A stretch of DNA of 64,000 bases from Muribaculaceae bacterium. GTDB lineage: Bacteria > Bacteroidota > Bacteroidia > Bacteroidales > Muribaculaceae. The notes below the pieces were generated by a model, which was given only the letters and a program-made list of their open reading frames with translations, ran no database searches and was not told the origin of the DNA. Shown here in pieces: positions 1 through 7,718 of the stretch. Location: NCBI GenBank assembly GCA_017651515.1, contig JAGCCU010000053.1:1-64000 (forward strand), written 5' to 3'. The position numbers were made by a program, and so were the translations under genes. Within the stretch, counting starts at the first letter, position 1. Each line of letters starts with the position of its first letter.

Positions 1-464
1 CCAGGGATAAGTTTAACCGAGTCAACTTTTAAAAGGAATAAGACTGACAAAACAGTCAACCTAAATCAGGCAAGCACACAGTTGTTCCATGTGTTCCAGC
101 TGTTCCAAGTGTTCCAAAAGTTCACATTGGTTAACATATTGATACATTCCTTTAGTATTCTTCCGCTCATAGTTTTTGGAATTATATACATATTGTCCCT
201 TCTTATGAAGTTCCTCATCGAGGCACTTCCATTGCTTCCGTCTTGGACCAAGCGGCTAGGGTCTGCGACCCTCTGGCGTGGTCTTTAACATAGAATCGAG
301 TCTCCGACTCGCTTGACCTTTTCAAGGTCTGACTTGGGGACAACAAATATATAATTACCTAGTTTTTTGTACAAAGGTAATAAAATGATTATATGGTGGC
401 AATGTCAAATAAGTGAACAGTGAATAGTGAATAGTGAAGAGTTGGGTTGGCGCGAGAGTATAGG
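1..464. other. Non-coding region with tandem short hairpins
   Basis: I see no convincing gene in this stretch. It contains a short direct-repeat run of the type TGTTCCA (about 85-122), three small inverted repeats in a row (AGGGTCTGCGACCCT near 259-273, GAGTCTCCGACTC near 299-311, CCTTTTCAAGG near 317-327), and a second repeat run built on GTGAATA (about 414-440). A promoter-like TACCTTTG on the minus strand at 372-379 would send a transcript leftward through the hairpins. A 61-codon minus-strand frame (66-251) lies in the repeats but its tail is only the translated TGTTCCA repeat, so I do not call it a gene. It could be a structured small RNA, a long leader or a decayed element; the sequence does not decide. 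Confidence 0.4.
372..403 (-). promoter_or_regulatory. Possible Bacteroidota-type promoter, leftward
   Basis: The minus strand reads ATTG, 20 nt, TACCTTTG. The -7 box matches TAnnTTTG exactly; the -33 box differs from TTTG at one position. The only thing downstream is the hairpin-rich stretch 230-345, so the transcript would be non-coding or a decayed gene. Confidence 0.4.
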
Positions 465-956
465 CTATTCTGTTTCGGCGGCTAACAACTGTTCTTGATC
501 TGGAATCTCATACAGTTTGGCGCCATAGTCTTTCAGGTACATCTTGTTGAGTGTATAGGCAAGTGACTCAAGAGTCTTCTCCCTCAACTTAGGCTTCAGT
601 TCGCACTCCCAGATGGTTATGCACCGCCAGCCCATCATAGTGAGTTTGTTGCGCACCCTCAGGTCACGTTCACGGTTACGTTCTACCTTTTCCACCCAGA
701 ACTCCCTGTTAGTTTTCGGTATCGTGTAGAAGCGACAGCCCTCATGTCCGTGCCAGAAACAGCCGTTTACAAAGATACAAGTCTTGTATTTCCGCATCAC
801 GATGTCGGGCCTTCCAGGCAGTCGCGGATGGTTCAGCCTATAACGATAGCCATGCCTCCATAGCCAGCGGCGCACGACCATCTCCGGCTTAGTGTCCTTG
901 CCGTGGATTGCCGCCATATTAGCATGCCGCTGCTCTGAAGTTTGGGTATCTGTCAT
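465..956 (-). CDS. vsr: Very short patch repair (Vsr) DNA mismatch endonuclease
   Basis: Vsr-family endonuclease, about 163 residues, close to the usual family length. Vsr nicks DNA beside T:G mismatches that arise by deamination of 5-methylcytosine. The sequence has the N-terminal 'SEQRHANMAAI' block, the catalytic-site segment 'PGRPDIV' (Asp about residue 51), 'NGCFWHGHEGC' with the His and the Cys ligands of the structural zinc, and a later 'WEC'. An upstream in-frame TTG (959) exists, but ATG at 956 gives the better start. It begins 13 nt after the stop of the MazG-like gene and is probably the last gene of a dtd-mazG-vsr unit. No cytosine methyltransferase, the usual partner, lies in this window, so it is an orphan here. 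Confidence 0.92.
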   Translation of the reverse strand: MTDTQTSEQRHANMAAIHGKDTKPEMVVRRWLWRHGYRYRLNHPRLPGRPDIVMRKYKTCIFVNGCFWHGHEGCRFYTIPKTNREFWVEKVERNRERDLRVRNKLTMMGWRCITIWECELKPKLREKTLESLAYTLNKMYLKDYGAKLYEIPDQEQLLAAETE

Positions 957-969
957 CAATGAATTGCAA

Positions 970-1299
970 CTAACGGGTTAGCTTTGGGTTATTGCGGTGG
1001 CGGGTGGCGTCGCGCTGGGTCTTCTTGTCGATGTTGCGCTCGATGGCATCGGTGAGGTCGATGCCAGTTTGATTTGCCAGGCAGGTGACGACCCAGATAA
1101 CATCAGCAAGTTCGTCGCCCAGGTCACGGTCGGCATCGCTTGACTTCTCGGACTGTTCGCCGTAACGTCTCGCCATGATGCGCGCCACCTCCCCTACTTC
1201 CTCGGTGAGAATAGCCATATTGGTCAGAGGGGTGAAATAACGCACTCCCAGCGTATTCACCCACTCATCTACCCGTTGTTGAAGTTCCTGGACTGTCAT
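970..1299 (-). CDS. MazG-like nucleotide pyrophosphohydrolase
   Basis: Small all-alpha NTP pyrophosphohydrolase of the MazG-like superfamily, about 109 residues, the length of a single-domain member. It probably hydrolyses (d)NTPs or modified nucleotides to the monophosphate. The metal-binding pattern is visible: 'EEVGE' near residue 34 and 'ELAD' near residue 64, on the two helices that hold Mg2+. The ATG at 1299 overlaps the dtd stop as TGATG, which suggests translational coupling; a GTG three nt further upstream is also possible. With dtd before and vsr after, it forms a small group that removes damaged precursors or products. The exact substrate cannot be read from sequence. Confidence 0.85.
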   Translation of the reverse strand: MTVQELQQRVDEWVNTLGVRYFTPLTNMAILTEEVGEVARIMARRYGEQSEKSSDADRDLGDELADVIWVVTCLANQTGIDLTDAIERNIDKKTQRDATRHRNNPKLTR

Positions 1300-1751
1300 C
1301 ACTCACGAAGTTTAGAGTCGATAATTATTGTCACCGGACCATCGTTGATAAGCTCCACCTGCATTTCGGCGCCGAACACACCACGCATCACTTCGCGGCC
1401 GGTGAGACGCTCCAACTCGGTACAATAGGCCTCGTAGAGTGGCACGGCAAGGTCGTGTCCGGCGGCATGGATGTAACTCGGTCGGTTGCCCTTCTTAGTA
1501 CTTGCATTTAGTGTGAACTGGCTGACTGCCATCACCTCGCCGCCAACGTCAATCACGCTGCGGTTCATCACTCCGGCATCATCATCGAAGATGCGCAAGG
1601 CTGCAGTCTTTGCCGCGAGCCACTCAACATCGGCGGGGGTGTCGCCCTCGCGCACACCGACCAGGACCATCATGCCCTCGCCTATCTTACTATGAAGCGT
1701 GCCATCGATGGTCACGCTGGCACGCTTCACTCTCTGAATTACTATTCTCAT
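1299..1751 (-). CDS. dtd: D-aminoacyl-tRNA deacylase
   Basis: Complete 150-residue Dtd. It hydrolyses D-aminoacyl-tRNA (and glycyl-tRNA-Ala) in the cytoplasm so that D-amino acids do not enter translation. The start 'MRIVIQRVKRASVTIDG' and the active-site block 'AVSQFTLNASTKKGNRPS' are typical, as is 'GVFGAEMQVELINDGPVT' near the C terminus, which carries the cross-subunit Gly-Pro-type motif region. It is the first gene of a leftward unit and overlaps the MazG-like gene. The 138 nt before it hold a 16-bp tandem repeat. Confidence 0.95.
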   Translation of the reverse strand: MRIVIQRVKRASVTIDGTLHSKIGEGMMVLVGVREGDTPADVEWLAAKTAALRIFDDDAGVMNRSVIDVGGEVMAVSQFTLNASTKKGNRPSYIHAAGHDLAVPLYEAYCTELERLTGREVMRGVFGAEMQVELINDGPVTIIIDSKLRE

Positions 1752-1764
1752 ATTATTTAAGTTG

Positions 1765-1852
1765 ACGAGTTAACAAGTTAACAAGCAAACGAGTTGACAA
1801 GTAAACGAGTTGACAAGTAAACAAGTTGACAAGCAAACGAGTTAACAAGCAA
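1765..1852. repeat. 16-bp tandem repeat, five and a half copies
   Basis: Direct repeats of the unit ACGAGTTGACAAGTAA and variants (A/G at position 3, G/A at position 8, T/C at position 14) occupy 1773-1788, 1789-1804, 1805-1820, 1821-1836 and 1837-1852, with a half copy at 1765-1772. There are no spacers, so this is not a CRISPR array. It lies between the epimerase gene and dtd and would be in the 5' leader of dtd if transcription starts upstream. Confidence 0.9.
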
Positions 1853-1889
1853 TTAGCTTTTATCAGTTAATTACTATTTACATTCTGCA

Positions 1890-3032
1890 TTACTTGCCGG
1901 GAATAGGAATGATGCCCAGTCCGGGACGGTCGTGGAGGGTGATCTTGCCATCCTCTACCGTCATGCCTTCGAAGCGGTCGTTGGCGATAAGCAGGTTGCC
2001 GTCGAGGTCGGCGAAATCGACTACCGGCGACAAGTTGGCAGCAGCAGTGACGGCGCATGAAGTCTCGGTCATACAGCCAATCATCACCTTCATGTCGAGA
2101 GCACGGGCGAGGGTCACCATCTTGTGGGCCTCATAGAGACCGGTGCTCTTCATGAGCTTGATGTTGATGCCGTCGTAAACGCCCTTGAAGCGAACGATGT
2201 CGGGGAGGCGCTGGAAGGCCTCGTCGGCAATGATGGGCAGCGGACTGCGCTCGCGCAGCCAAGCGGTCTCGTCGATCATCGTCTTGTCGAACGGCTGCTC
2301 GACGAAGAGGCAGTTACGCTCGTTGAGCCAGTGGCACATTTCCAGTGCGTGCTCCTTGCTTGCCCAACCTTGGTTGACGTCAACGCAGATAGGAACGTCT
2401 GGCATCATCTCGCGTATGATATTGATGGTTTCCTGATCCTTGTCGAGACCCATTTTCACCTTGATGAGCTTATAGGGACGTGCTTCCTCTACTTTCTGGC
2501 GCACTACTTCCTCGGTATCGATACCGATGGTGAAGCTGGTGACTGGAGTCTTGTCGGGGTTGTAGCCCCAGATCTTGTACCACGGCTGACCCATAATCTT
2601 GCCTACCAGGTCGTGCAAAGCGATATCTACACTAGCCTTGGCAGCGCGGTTGTTGGGAGCCACGTTGTCAACATAGGTGAGGATATCTTCCATGCGGAAC
2701 GGGTCGTTGAACTGCGCCAGGTCGAGGCTGTTGAGGAACGTGGTTACGCTCTCTACACTTTCACCCAGGTAGGGAGGCATCGAAGCTTCGCCGTAGCCCA
2801 CGATGCCATCGTACTCGATTTGCACCTGAACGTCAGGGGTCGTGGTGCGGCTATAGCGAGCCAAGTTGAACGCATGGCGTAGTTTAAGCTCGTAGGGGAA
2901 GAAAGAAAGGTTAAGGTGTCCGCTCTTGGTTGTGGGGCGCGTCGGAGCTCCGAAAGCCGAGAGTGAAATTGGTGACGAGGCAGCAAGAATGCTCATGCCT
3001 GCGCCTGCTAAGAATTTTCGTCGGTTAATCAT
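1890..3032 (-). CDS. Exported dipeptide epimerase (enolase superfamily)
   Basis: Enolase-superfamily enzyme of the L-Ala-D/L-Glu (dipeptide) epimerase type, 380 residues. Such enzymes convert the L-Ala-D-Glu released from peptidoglycan to L-Ala-L-Glu. The acid-base lysines lie in 'KVKMG' (about 191-193) and 'INIKLMKSTG' (about 289-298); the metal ligands are Asp in 'VDVNQGW' (218), Glu in 'FVEQPF' (245) and Asp in 'IIADEAF' (270). The first 27 residues ('NRRKFLAGAGMSILAASS') look like a twin-arginine or Sec signal, so the enzyme probably acts in the periplasm; characterised relatives in E. coli and B. subtilis are cytoplasmic. The NlpC/P60 and transglutaminase-like genes upstream point to the same murein-peptide pathway. 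Substrate specificity is inferred. Confidence 0.85.
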   Translation of the reverse strand: MINRRKFLAGAGMSILAASSPISLSAFGAPTRPTTKSGHLNLSFFPYELKLRHAFNLARYSRTTTPDVQVQIEYDGIVGYGEASMPPYLGESVESVTTFLNSLDLAQFNDPFRMEDILTYVDNVAPNNRAAKASVDIALHDLVGKIMGQPWYKIWGYNPDKTPVTSFTIGIDTEEVVRQKVEEARPYKLIKVKMGLDKDQETINIIREMMPDVPICVDVNQGWASKEHALEMCHWLNERNCLFVEQPFDKTMIDETAWLRERSPLPIIADEAFQRLPDIVRFKGVYDGINIKLMKSTGLYEAHKMVTLARALDMKVMIGCMTETSCAVTAAANLSPVVDFADLDGNLLIANDRFEGMTVEDGKITLHDRPGLGIIPIPGK

Positions 3033-3070
3033 TTTGTCTAATATTTGGTTATTTAATTTTCTATAGACTG

Positions 3071-3104
3071 CAAAATTAGCGATTATCTCGTTATGAGAAG
3101 CAAT
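3071..3104 (-). promoter_or_regulatory. Possible promoter of the epimerase gene
   Basis: The minus strand has TAATTTTG (3071-3078), an exact TAnnTTTG -7 box, with ATTG 22 nt upstream as a weak -33 box. It suggests that the epimerase gene can be transcribed separately from the genes before it. Confidence 0.4.
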
Positions 3105-3141
3105 TCCGCCTAAAAAATTTAATTACTCTTGGTAAAGAGAG

Positions 3142-4275
3142 TCAATACCACGGATGCCGTGCAGCCGAGGTGATGCCAGGCGTTTCTTCTTCGCCCTTGA
3201 CACGGCTAATGGAAAGCGGTGAATAGAGATAGTCGCTGGCTCCAGGCTCGAGGCTGTTGATTTTCACCTGTCCTGAGCAGTGAATATACTTGCCGTCGCG
3301 TAAGTACATACCCACATGGGTCACTCGACCTGTCTTACTGTTACCGAAGAAGAGAAGGTCGCCCAACTCGCAGTTGTGCCAATCTTCAATCTTCTTGCCC
3401 GTGAGAGCCTGCTGCGAAGCATCGCGTTGAAGAATTATGCCGCTGGCAAAATAAGAGATCTTCATCAAGCCCGAACAGTCGGTCACCTTGGTGGTGGTTC
3501 CGCCCCACAGGTAGCCACTACCCATCATGCGTCGTGCCGTGCGCTCGACGAGGTCGATGTCGAGCGGCCGCTTGCGCCAAGTGGCGAAGTTGGCCATCAC
3601 GTTGTCCTCCACCCAGCCGTCACGGCCGTCGGGAGTGACCAGATGTATCCAACCATCCTGCTCGCCACGATACTCCAGGATGCATCCAAGCACGAGGTCG
3701 CTCACTGTCTCGTCACCGCCAGGTGTGGTCACCAATCGTGAATCATAGGCAGTGACGATGTAACGCTCGGTGGTACGCCATTCTTTCATTTGATCCTCAT
3801 CGCGGAAGAACAGCGAACTTTCGGGCACCCAGGCAATGTATTTGTCGGGCATCTGTATGCGATACCAGTCACCATCGTTGTCAAGAACTTTCACTGGAGT
3901 GCCCATTATGGCCTGAGTAGCCACCTCGGCACTGTGTTTGGGTTCGCATCGCAATGTAGCAATTGCAAGCTTCACCAATGCCCAGCGCTTGGACATTGGC
4001 TGAAAAGTCTCGGCAACATTCACTTCGACCTGAACACGTTGTTCTTTCTTAAATGCCTTTTCCAGTTCATTTTTCAAGTCGGAGTTTCCCACTACGCCTT
4101 TCACCAAGATCTTTCCTCCCTGATGAGACGTAGTCACATCCCATAATGTAGTGCGAGTATCTGGCACCAAGCGTTTCTTAACCTTGTCGAGAGTAGATTG
4201 CACACTCGACATCGTAGCAGCGGCAGCACCCAGTGCGACCGCCATAATAGTCAGCGTCAGCAGTATCTTTTTCAT
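3142..4275 (-). CDS. SH3b-NlpC/P60 murein peptide hydrolase
   Basis: Secreted cysteine peptidase of the NlpC/P60 family, 377 residues, similar in layout to gamma-D-glutamyl-L-diamino acid endopeptidases (YkfC type), which cut murein peptides after L-Ala-gamma-D-Glu. A signal peptide covers residues 1-20, two bacterial SH3-like domains lie at about 100-155 and 168-225, and the catalytic domain follows. Cys267 in 'VTDCSGLMKIS' is the nucleophile; His320 in 'GRVTHVGMYL' and His332 in 'YIHCSG' complete the triad. Its product, L-Ala-D-Glu, is the substrate expected for the epimerase encoded next. It starts 10 nt after the transglutaminase-like gene, so the two are probably co-transcribed. Confidence 0.9.
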   Translation of the reverse strand: MKKILLTLTIMAVALGAAAATMSSVQSTLDKVKKRLVPDTRTTLWDVTTSHQGGKILVKGVVGNSDLKNELEKAFKKEQRVQVEVNVAETFQPMSKRWALVKLAIATLRCEPKHSAEVATQAIMGTPVKVLDNDGDWYRIQMPDKYIAWVPESSLFFRDEDQMKEWRTTERYIVTAYDSRLVTTPGGDETVSDLVLGCILEYRGEQDGWIHLVTPDGRDGWVEDNVMANFATWRKRPLDIDLVERTARRMMGSGYLWGGTTTKVTDCSGLMKISYFASGIILQRDASQQALTGKKIEDWHNCELGDLLFFGNSKTGRVTHVGMYLRDGKYIHCSGQVKINSLEPGASDYLYSPLSISRVKGEEETPGITSAARHPWY

Positions 4276-4285
4276 CGCTATATCT

Positions 4286-5710
4286 TTACTGTATTAAATT
4301 GCTTAAAGGGGTTATACCATTCACCTCGAGATGTGAATGCCACTTGTCGTAATAGAGGTTTCCGCCACGCCATTCCACCTCACCGGGCTGGAAGTCGACA
4401 GTTTCGCTGCGGATGAAAGTCTTAGGAGGATCGAGGCGGTCGCCCACTGCCTCGTTGGATGCCATGCGATAGACATCGATGCCGGTTGCATAATAGGCAT
4501 CCATAGGGGTGTCGATTGCTCCACGTCCGAACGACTGGTCGGTAGGCACCCAGCCCACGCCCTGGAAGAACGTCTCGCCCCAATCGTGCCAGTTGATTTC
4601 ATGCGGATGCAGCATCCACCCACTCTCCCAACGGGCAGGAATGCCCAGCGAACGCACGAGCGTGATGTAGAGCAGCGTCACCTGGCCGCAATCGCCGTGA
4701 CCGTTGTCGAGGACATACTGCGGGATGTTGGACAGCGTGCTGTACTCACGGGCGCCAGCCCATGGGAATGTGCGCGATATCCACTGATAGACCTTGTAGG
4801 CCTGCAATACGGGGTTCTCTTCGTCGCCTACTATTTCGCGAGCGAGACTGCGCATCTCATCGGTGATAATCATGTGTGGCGCCTCGCTGGCGGTATAGGT
4901 TTGATACAATTCGCTTTCGGTGTTATACGGCTCGACCATTGCCAGAAGATCCTGCTGAGCAATGTGGCGCTCCCCTACTTCGTATGTGAACGTGTATTCA
5001 AAATGTGTGGGCTTGCCTTTCTCTACCACAGCTTCCATATACACGGTGTGGTGCTTGCTGTTGGTGCTCAAAGTGGCAGGATGGTTGCCTTCTACATAGT
5101 TGATGTTACGCTGGCGTATGTTCTCGTAAGGGAACGGCATCCACACACGGAGTGTCTCGCCTGCGGGCACTGCATCGGCATCTACGTCGAGTGTGAAGGT
5201 GATGTTGGCACGCTGCCAGTTGCGCACTCCCCAGCGGTCGGGCGTAGAGCGCATGGCCTGCAGGAAGTAACGGCGGCGTGTCTGATAGGACTCCTGACGT
5301 TCTTCCTCGTTGACCTGTGCAAATTCATCACCCAGCAGCCAGAGGTTGCGCACACTCTTGCGGAACCACCACTCCTGCCCATCGATGTTCATCACCTCAA
5401 GCTTGCGAGTGGCTTTCCAGTTATCTATCTGCGCATCGGTGGCTTCTGGCATCTTTTCACGGATGAGCGCAACGCCTTGGGCGGGAGTCATGTTGAAGTC
5501 CTTGCGAATGCGTCCCATTATGGTCTGTAATGAGTCGATGCGCACTGCCTCGGCCTGACGTACCTTCTTAGGCAGCTTCTTCATCACCTGTTCGGCTTTT
5601 GCAAACTCGCCGTCAGCCATCAGTCCGTTCACCTGTCCTAACCAGTCGGTCTGGGCTACTGCCACTATTGCTATCAGCACCAGCGACAAAAATATCAGTA
5701 TTCTCTTCAT
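4286..5710 (-). CDS. Secreted transglutaminase-like (papain-fold) protein
   Basis: Exported protein of about 474 residues with a transglutaminase-like core. The start at 5710 is chosen because it gives a clean signal peptide ('MKRILIFLSLVLIAIVAVAQ'); an in-frame ATG 27 nt earlier would add a polar extension. The catalytic triad is visible: Cys in 'GHGDCGQVTLLY', His in 'INWHDWGETFF' and Asp in 'GWVPTDQSFG'. The N-terminal half is beta-rich and not recognised. Bacterial members are mostly cysteine peptidases or unknown hydrolases, not protein cross-linkers. It lies between a DKNYY lipoprotein and the NlpC/P60 enzyme, so a role on peptides or cell-wall fragments outside the membrane is the best inference. 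Confidence 0.85.
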   Translation of the reverse strand: MKRILIFLSLVLIAIVAVAQTDWLGQVNGLMADGEFAKAEQVMKKLPKKVRQAEAVRIDSLQTIMGRIRKDFNMTPAQGVALIREKMPEATDAQIDNWKATRKLEVMNIDGQEWWFRKSVRNLWLLGDEFAQVNEEERQESYQTRRRYFLQAMRSTPDRWGVRNWQRANITFTLDVDADAVPAGETLRVWMPFPYENIRQRNINYVEGNHPATLSTNSKHHTVYMEAVVEKGKPTHFEYTFTYEVGERHIAQQDLLAMVEPYNTESELYQTYTASEAPHMIITDEMRSLAREIVGDEENPVLQAYKVYQWISRTFPWAGAREYSTLSNIPQYVLDNGHGDCGQVTLLYITLVRSLGIPARWESGWMLHPHEINWHDWGETFFQGVGWVPTDQSFGRGAIDTPMDAYYATGIDVYRMASNEAVGDRLDPPKTFIRSETVDFQPGEVEWRGGNLYYDKWHSHLEVNGITPLSNLIQ

Positions 5711-5743
5711 AGGATATCTTTTATTATTAATGTTCAAACATCA

Positions 5744-6496
5744 TTATTCAACGACTTCGACAGGTTCTTCGACAGGAGCCTCTGCTTGTCCCTCTGTTTG
5801 TTCCTCATCGGTGACGCGCTTTTCGTTGTGGAACGGACCGTACTTGTCGCTGGCATTGCCGTCCTTATCGACGGTAAAGGTTTCGTAGTCGGCATCGCGC
5901 ACGAGTTCACCGCAGTACCAGATGTGCGACTTGTCGCGACTATAAAGTTCCTTCCAGTCCTCGACATAGGTCTCAGGATCGGCAAGCGGCAAGATTTTGC
6001 CGTAACGATAGACGTATCGACTATCGGCAGCGGCATTCCATGCAATCACACGGAACGACGACAGGTCGGGAGTGACAATCCGTATCGTGTCATAGTAAGC
6101 ATATTGGCTGTCCTTGGCCCAGAAATCATCGTCATGCCACTTGAGTATCTCGAACGACTCCACGTCGGTCACCTTGAGCGGCGTGCCCTTGTAGTAATAG
6201 TCGTTCTTGTCGCTGCATAACGGATATTTGCGCGCCTTGAGCGTAGCGATGTCGGCACCTTGTATCAGTTTGTCCTTGAAATAGGCATGCTTGGCATCGT
6301 GGCCGAGCCAGTCCTTAACACTCTCAAAACTGGAGGCGTCCACCCCTGGCAGCTCTTTATAAATCGTGCCGAAGCTGAATGTCCAGTAGGTATGATACAC
6401 AGTGCCGTTGCCAATGACGTACTTGCCGTCGGAATTGCACGATGACATGAGTATCAGCACTGTCAAAGCGCATAATAGTCTTAATGTAGTTTTCAT
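5744..6496 (-). CDS. DKNYY-family lipoprotein
   Basis: Lipoprotein of 250 residues. The signal ends in a lipobox ('LILMSSCNS', Cys about 20). The body contains spaced repeats of the DKNYY type: 'DKNDYYYKGTPL', 'KDSQYAYYDTIRI', 'DSRYVYRYGKIL' and 'DKSHIWYCGELV'. In this family each repeat pairs a displayed residue motif with a short hairpin; no biochemical function is established. The C terminus is acidic and Pro/Glu-rich. It appears to be the first gene of the murein-peptide cluster, with a promoter-like sequence just upstream and 33 nt to the transglutaminase-like start. Confidence 0.8.
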   Translation of the reverse strand: MKTTLRLLCALTVLILMSSCNSDGKYVIGNGTVYHTYWTFSFGTIYKELPGVDASSFESVKDWLGHDAKHAYFKDKLIQGADIATLKARKYPLCSDKNDYYYKGTPLKVTDVESFEILKWHDDDFWAKDSQYAYYDTIRIVTPDLSSFRVIAWNAAADSRYVYRYGKILPLADPETYVEDWKELYSRDKSHIWYCGELVRDADYETFTVDKDGNASDKYGPFHNEKRVTDEEQTEGQAEAPVEEPVEVVE

Positions 6497-6524
6497 ATCT
6501 TTATCGAATGATAAAATGTCACGA

Positions 6525-6556
6525 CAAATGTAGAATAATAATCCAAACTGTGCAAG
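6525..6556 (-). promoter_or_regulatory. Promoter-like sequence for the murein-peptide cluster
   Basis: The minus strand reads CTTG, 20 nt, TACATTTG. The -7 box fits TAnnTTTG and the spacing is standard for the Bacteroidota primary sigma factor; the -33 box has one mismatch. It lies 29 nt upstream of the DKNYY lipoprotein start. Confidence 0.55.
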
Positions 6557-6605
6557 ACGCAGCCTGATGTTTTACCATTTTTTAATCTCAACCCCTATAT
6601 AAAAT

Positions 6606-6633
6606 TAGAGCCATTGCAGAAGCAACGGCTCTA
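6606..6633 (-). terminator. Terminator of the DUF4465 gene
   Basis: Inverted repeat TAGAGCC.TTGC / GCAA.GGCTCTA with a short loop, followed on the minus strand by an ATTTTAT stretch. It lies 27 nt beyond the DUF4465 stop codon. Confidence 0.7.
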
Positions 6634-6659
6634 TTCAAACATTCTCTATTAACTGTTAA

Positions 6660-7640
6660 CTATCTAACTACCTTCGTAGTAGAAGTAGTGCCATCGGTGT
6701 AACGGGTCACCATCACGTTGATGCCGTCGAAGGCAGTGCTGCTCTTCTGGCCTGCCATGTTTACATATTCAACAGAAGCAACAGTCTTGGTTGCCAGATT
6801 GTCGTTGACTGCAGTAGGAAGGGCATCCTGCACCTGGAACTTGTCCATGCAAAAGTAAGAAGCGGTGTTCATGCCATAATCACCACTATCGGTAGAATCC
6901 AGTGTAAAGTAAACCGACTCCACCTCGCCCAGGCTTGAAAGGTCAAAGAAAGTCCAGTCGTTAAGTGCAATGAGTTGGCCATTGGTGAACTCTATCAGAT
7001 TGATGCTGGCTGTTGTCTCTACACGCTCGGCAGTCACACCATGAGCAGTAAGAGTAAAGTAGTCACCTTCTTCAAATGGACGTCCGAAACCGTCACCATG
7101 CTCGCATCCATAATAAGGCCAAGGATGGTTGCAGACATATACACCTGCAGGAGTAAATGTAGTGTTACCATCTTTATCAACAAACATCACCTGATTGCTT
7201 GGACCTTCCATTGCCCAAGAACTGTAGTAAGCCACGAGGTAGGGCTGAGAAGCATCGGCAGTTGCCGAACCGTCATTACCTATTACACAGCCGCCACCGG
7301 CCATACAGCCACCATAATTGGTAGTCCATGTGCCGCTGGAGCCAGACTGACCGTAATCGGTAGTGTCGCCACCCTTGGCTGGGCAGAAACCGTCCCAGTA
7401 ATATCCACCCCAAGAGGCACCTTCGCCGTCAATGAGGTGTGAGAGCATGAATTCACCGTTCTCATCGCCAAACTCCATCCAAGTGTAGTCCACGTCGTTG
7501 TAGCACTGAGTCCAGATACCAAGATCGTTGAATTCCAACGAAGAGGGATTAATAGGCTTGTTCAAGTCAAGCGTAATCACACCAGCCCATGCTGCCGAAG
7601 CCATCAGGGCAATCACTGCAGAAGTAAAAATTTTCTTCAT
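6660..7640 (-). CDS. DUF4465 surface protein, riboswitch-linked to vitamin B12
   Basis: Secreted protein of 326 residues with a signal peptide ('MKKIFTSAVIALMASAAWA') and one DUF4465-type domain; the block 'DSTDSGDYGMNTASYFCMDKF' near residues 248-268 is typical in spirit, shown here only in part. The C-terminal ~50 residues ('YVNMAGQKSSTAFDGINV', ending 'TTKVVR') resemble a type IX secretion-like sorting domain, which would place it on the cell surface. A cobalamin riboswitch lies upstream, separated by a 28-codon remnant of btuB. DUF4465-type proteins occur in Bacteroidota B12 loci, and I recall that surface B12-binding proteins (BtuH) belong to such a group; that identity is from memory and not verified. 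A role in B12 capture is therefore inference from context. Confidence 0.75.
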   Translation of the reverse strand: MKKIFTSAVIALMASAAWAGVITLDLNKPINPSSLEFNDLGIWTQCYNDVDYTWMEFGDENGEFMLSHLIDGEGASWGGYYWDGFCPAKGGDTTDYGQSGSSGTWTTNYGGCMAGGGCVIGNDGSATADASQPYLVAYYSSWAMEGPSNQVMFVDKDGNTTFTPAGVYVCNHPWPYYGCEHGDGFGRPFEEGDYFTLTAHGVTAERVETTASINLIEFTNGQLIALNDWTFFDLSSLGEVESVYFTLDSTDSGDYGMNTASYFCMDKFQVQDALPTAVNDNLATKTVASVEYVNMAGQKSSTAFDGINVMVTRYTDGTTSTTKVVR

Positions 7641-7718
7641 AATAAATATTATTTAATTAAATGAGTAAATAAAGTTTTACATTTAAAATTTAATCAACAT
7701 CTGAGGGATTGGATGACT

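Noticed and set aside
66..251. 61-codon minus-strand frame at the left edge
   Set aside because: Its C-terminal part is only the translated TGTTCCA repeat, there is no family resemblance, and no clear ribosome-binding site was seen.
1765..1852. Possible CRISPR array
   Set aside because: The repeats are contiguous 16-bp units without spacers, and no cas gene is in the window.
4337..5530. Long plus-strand frame (397 codons)
   Set aside because: It lies entirely antisense to the transglutaminase-like gene, which has a clear signal peptide and catalytic residues.
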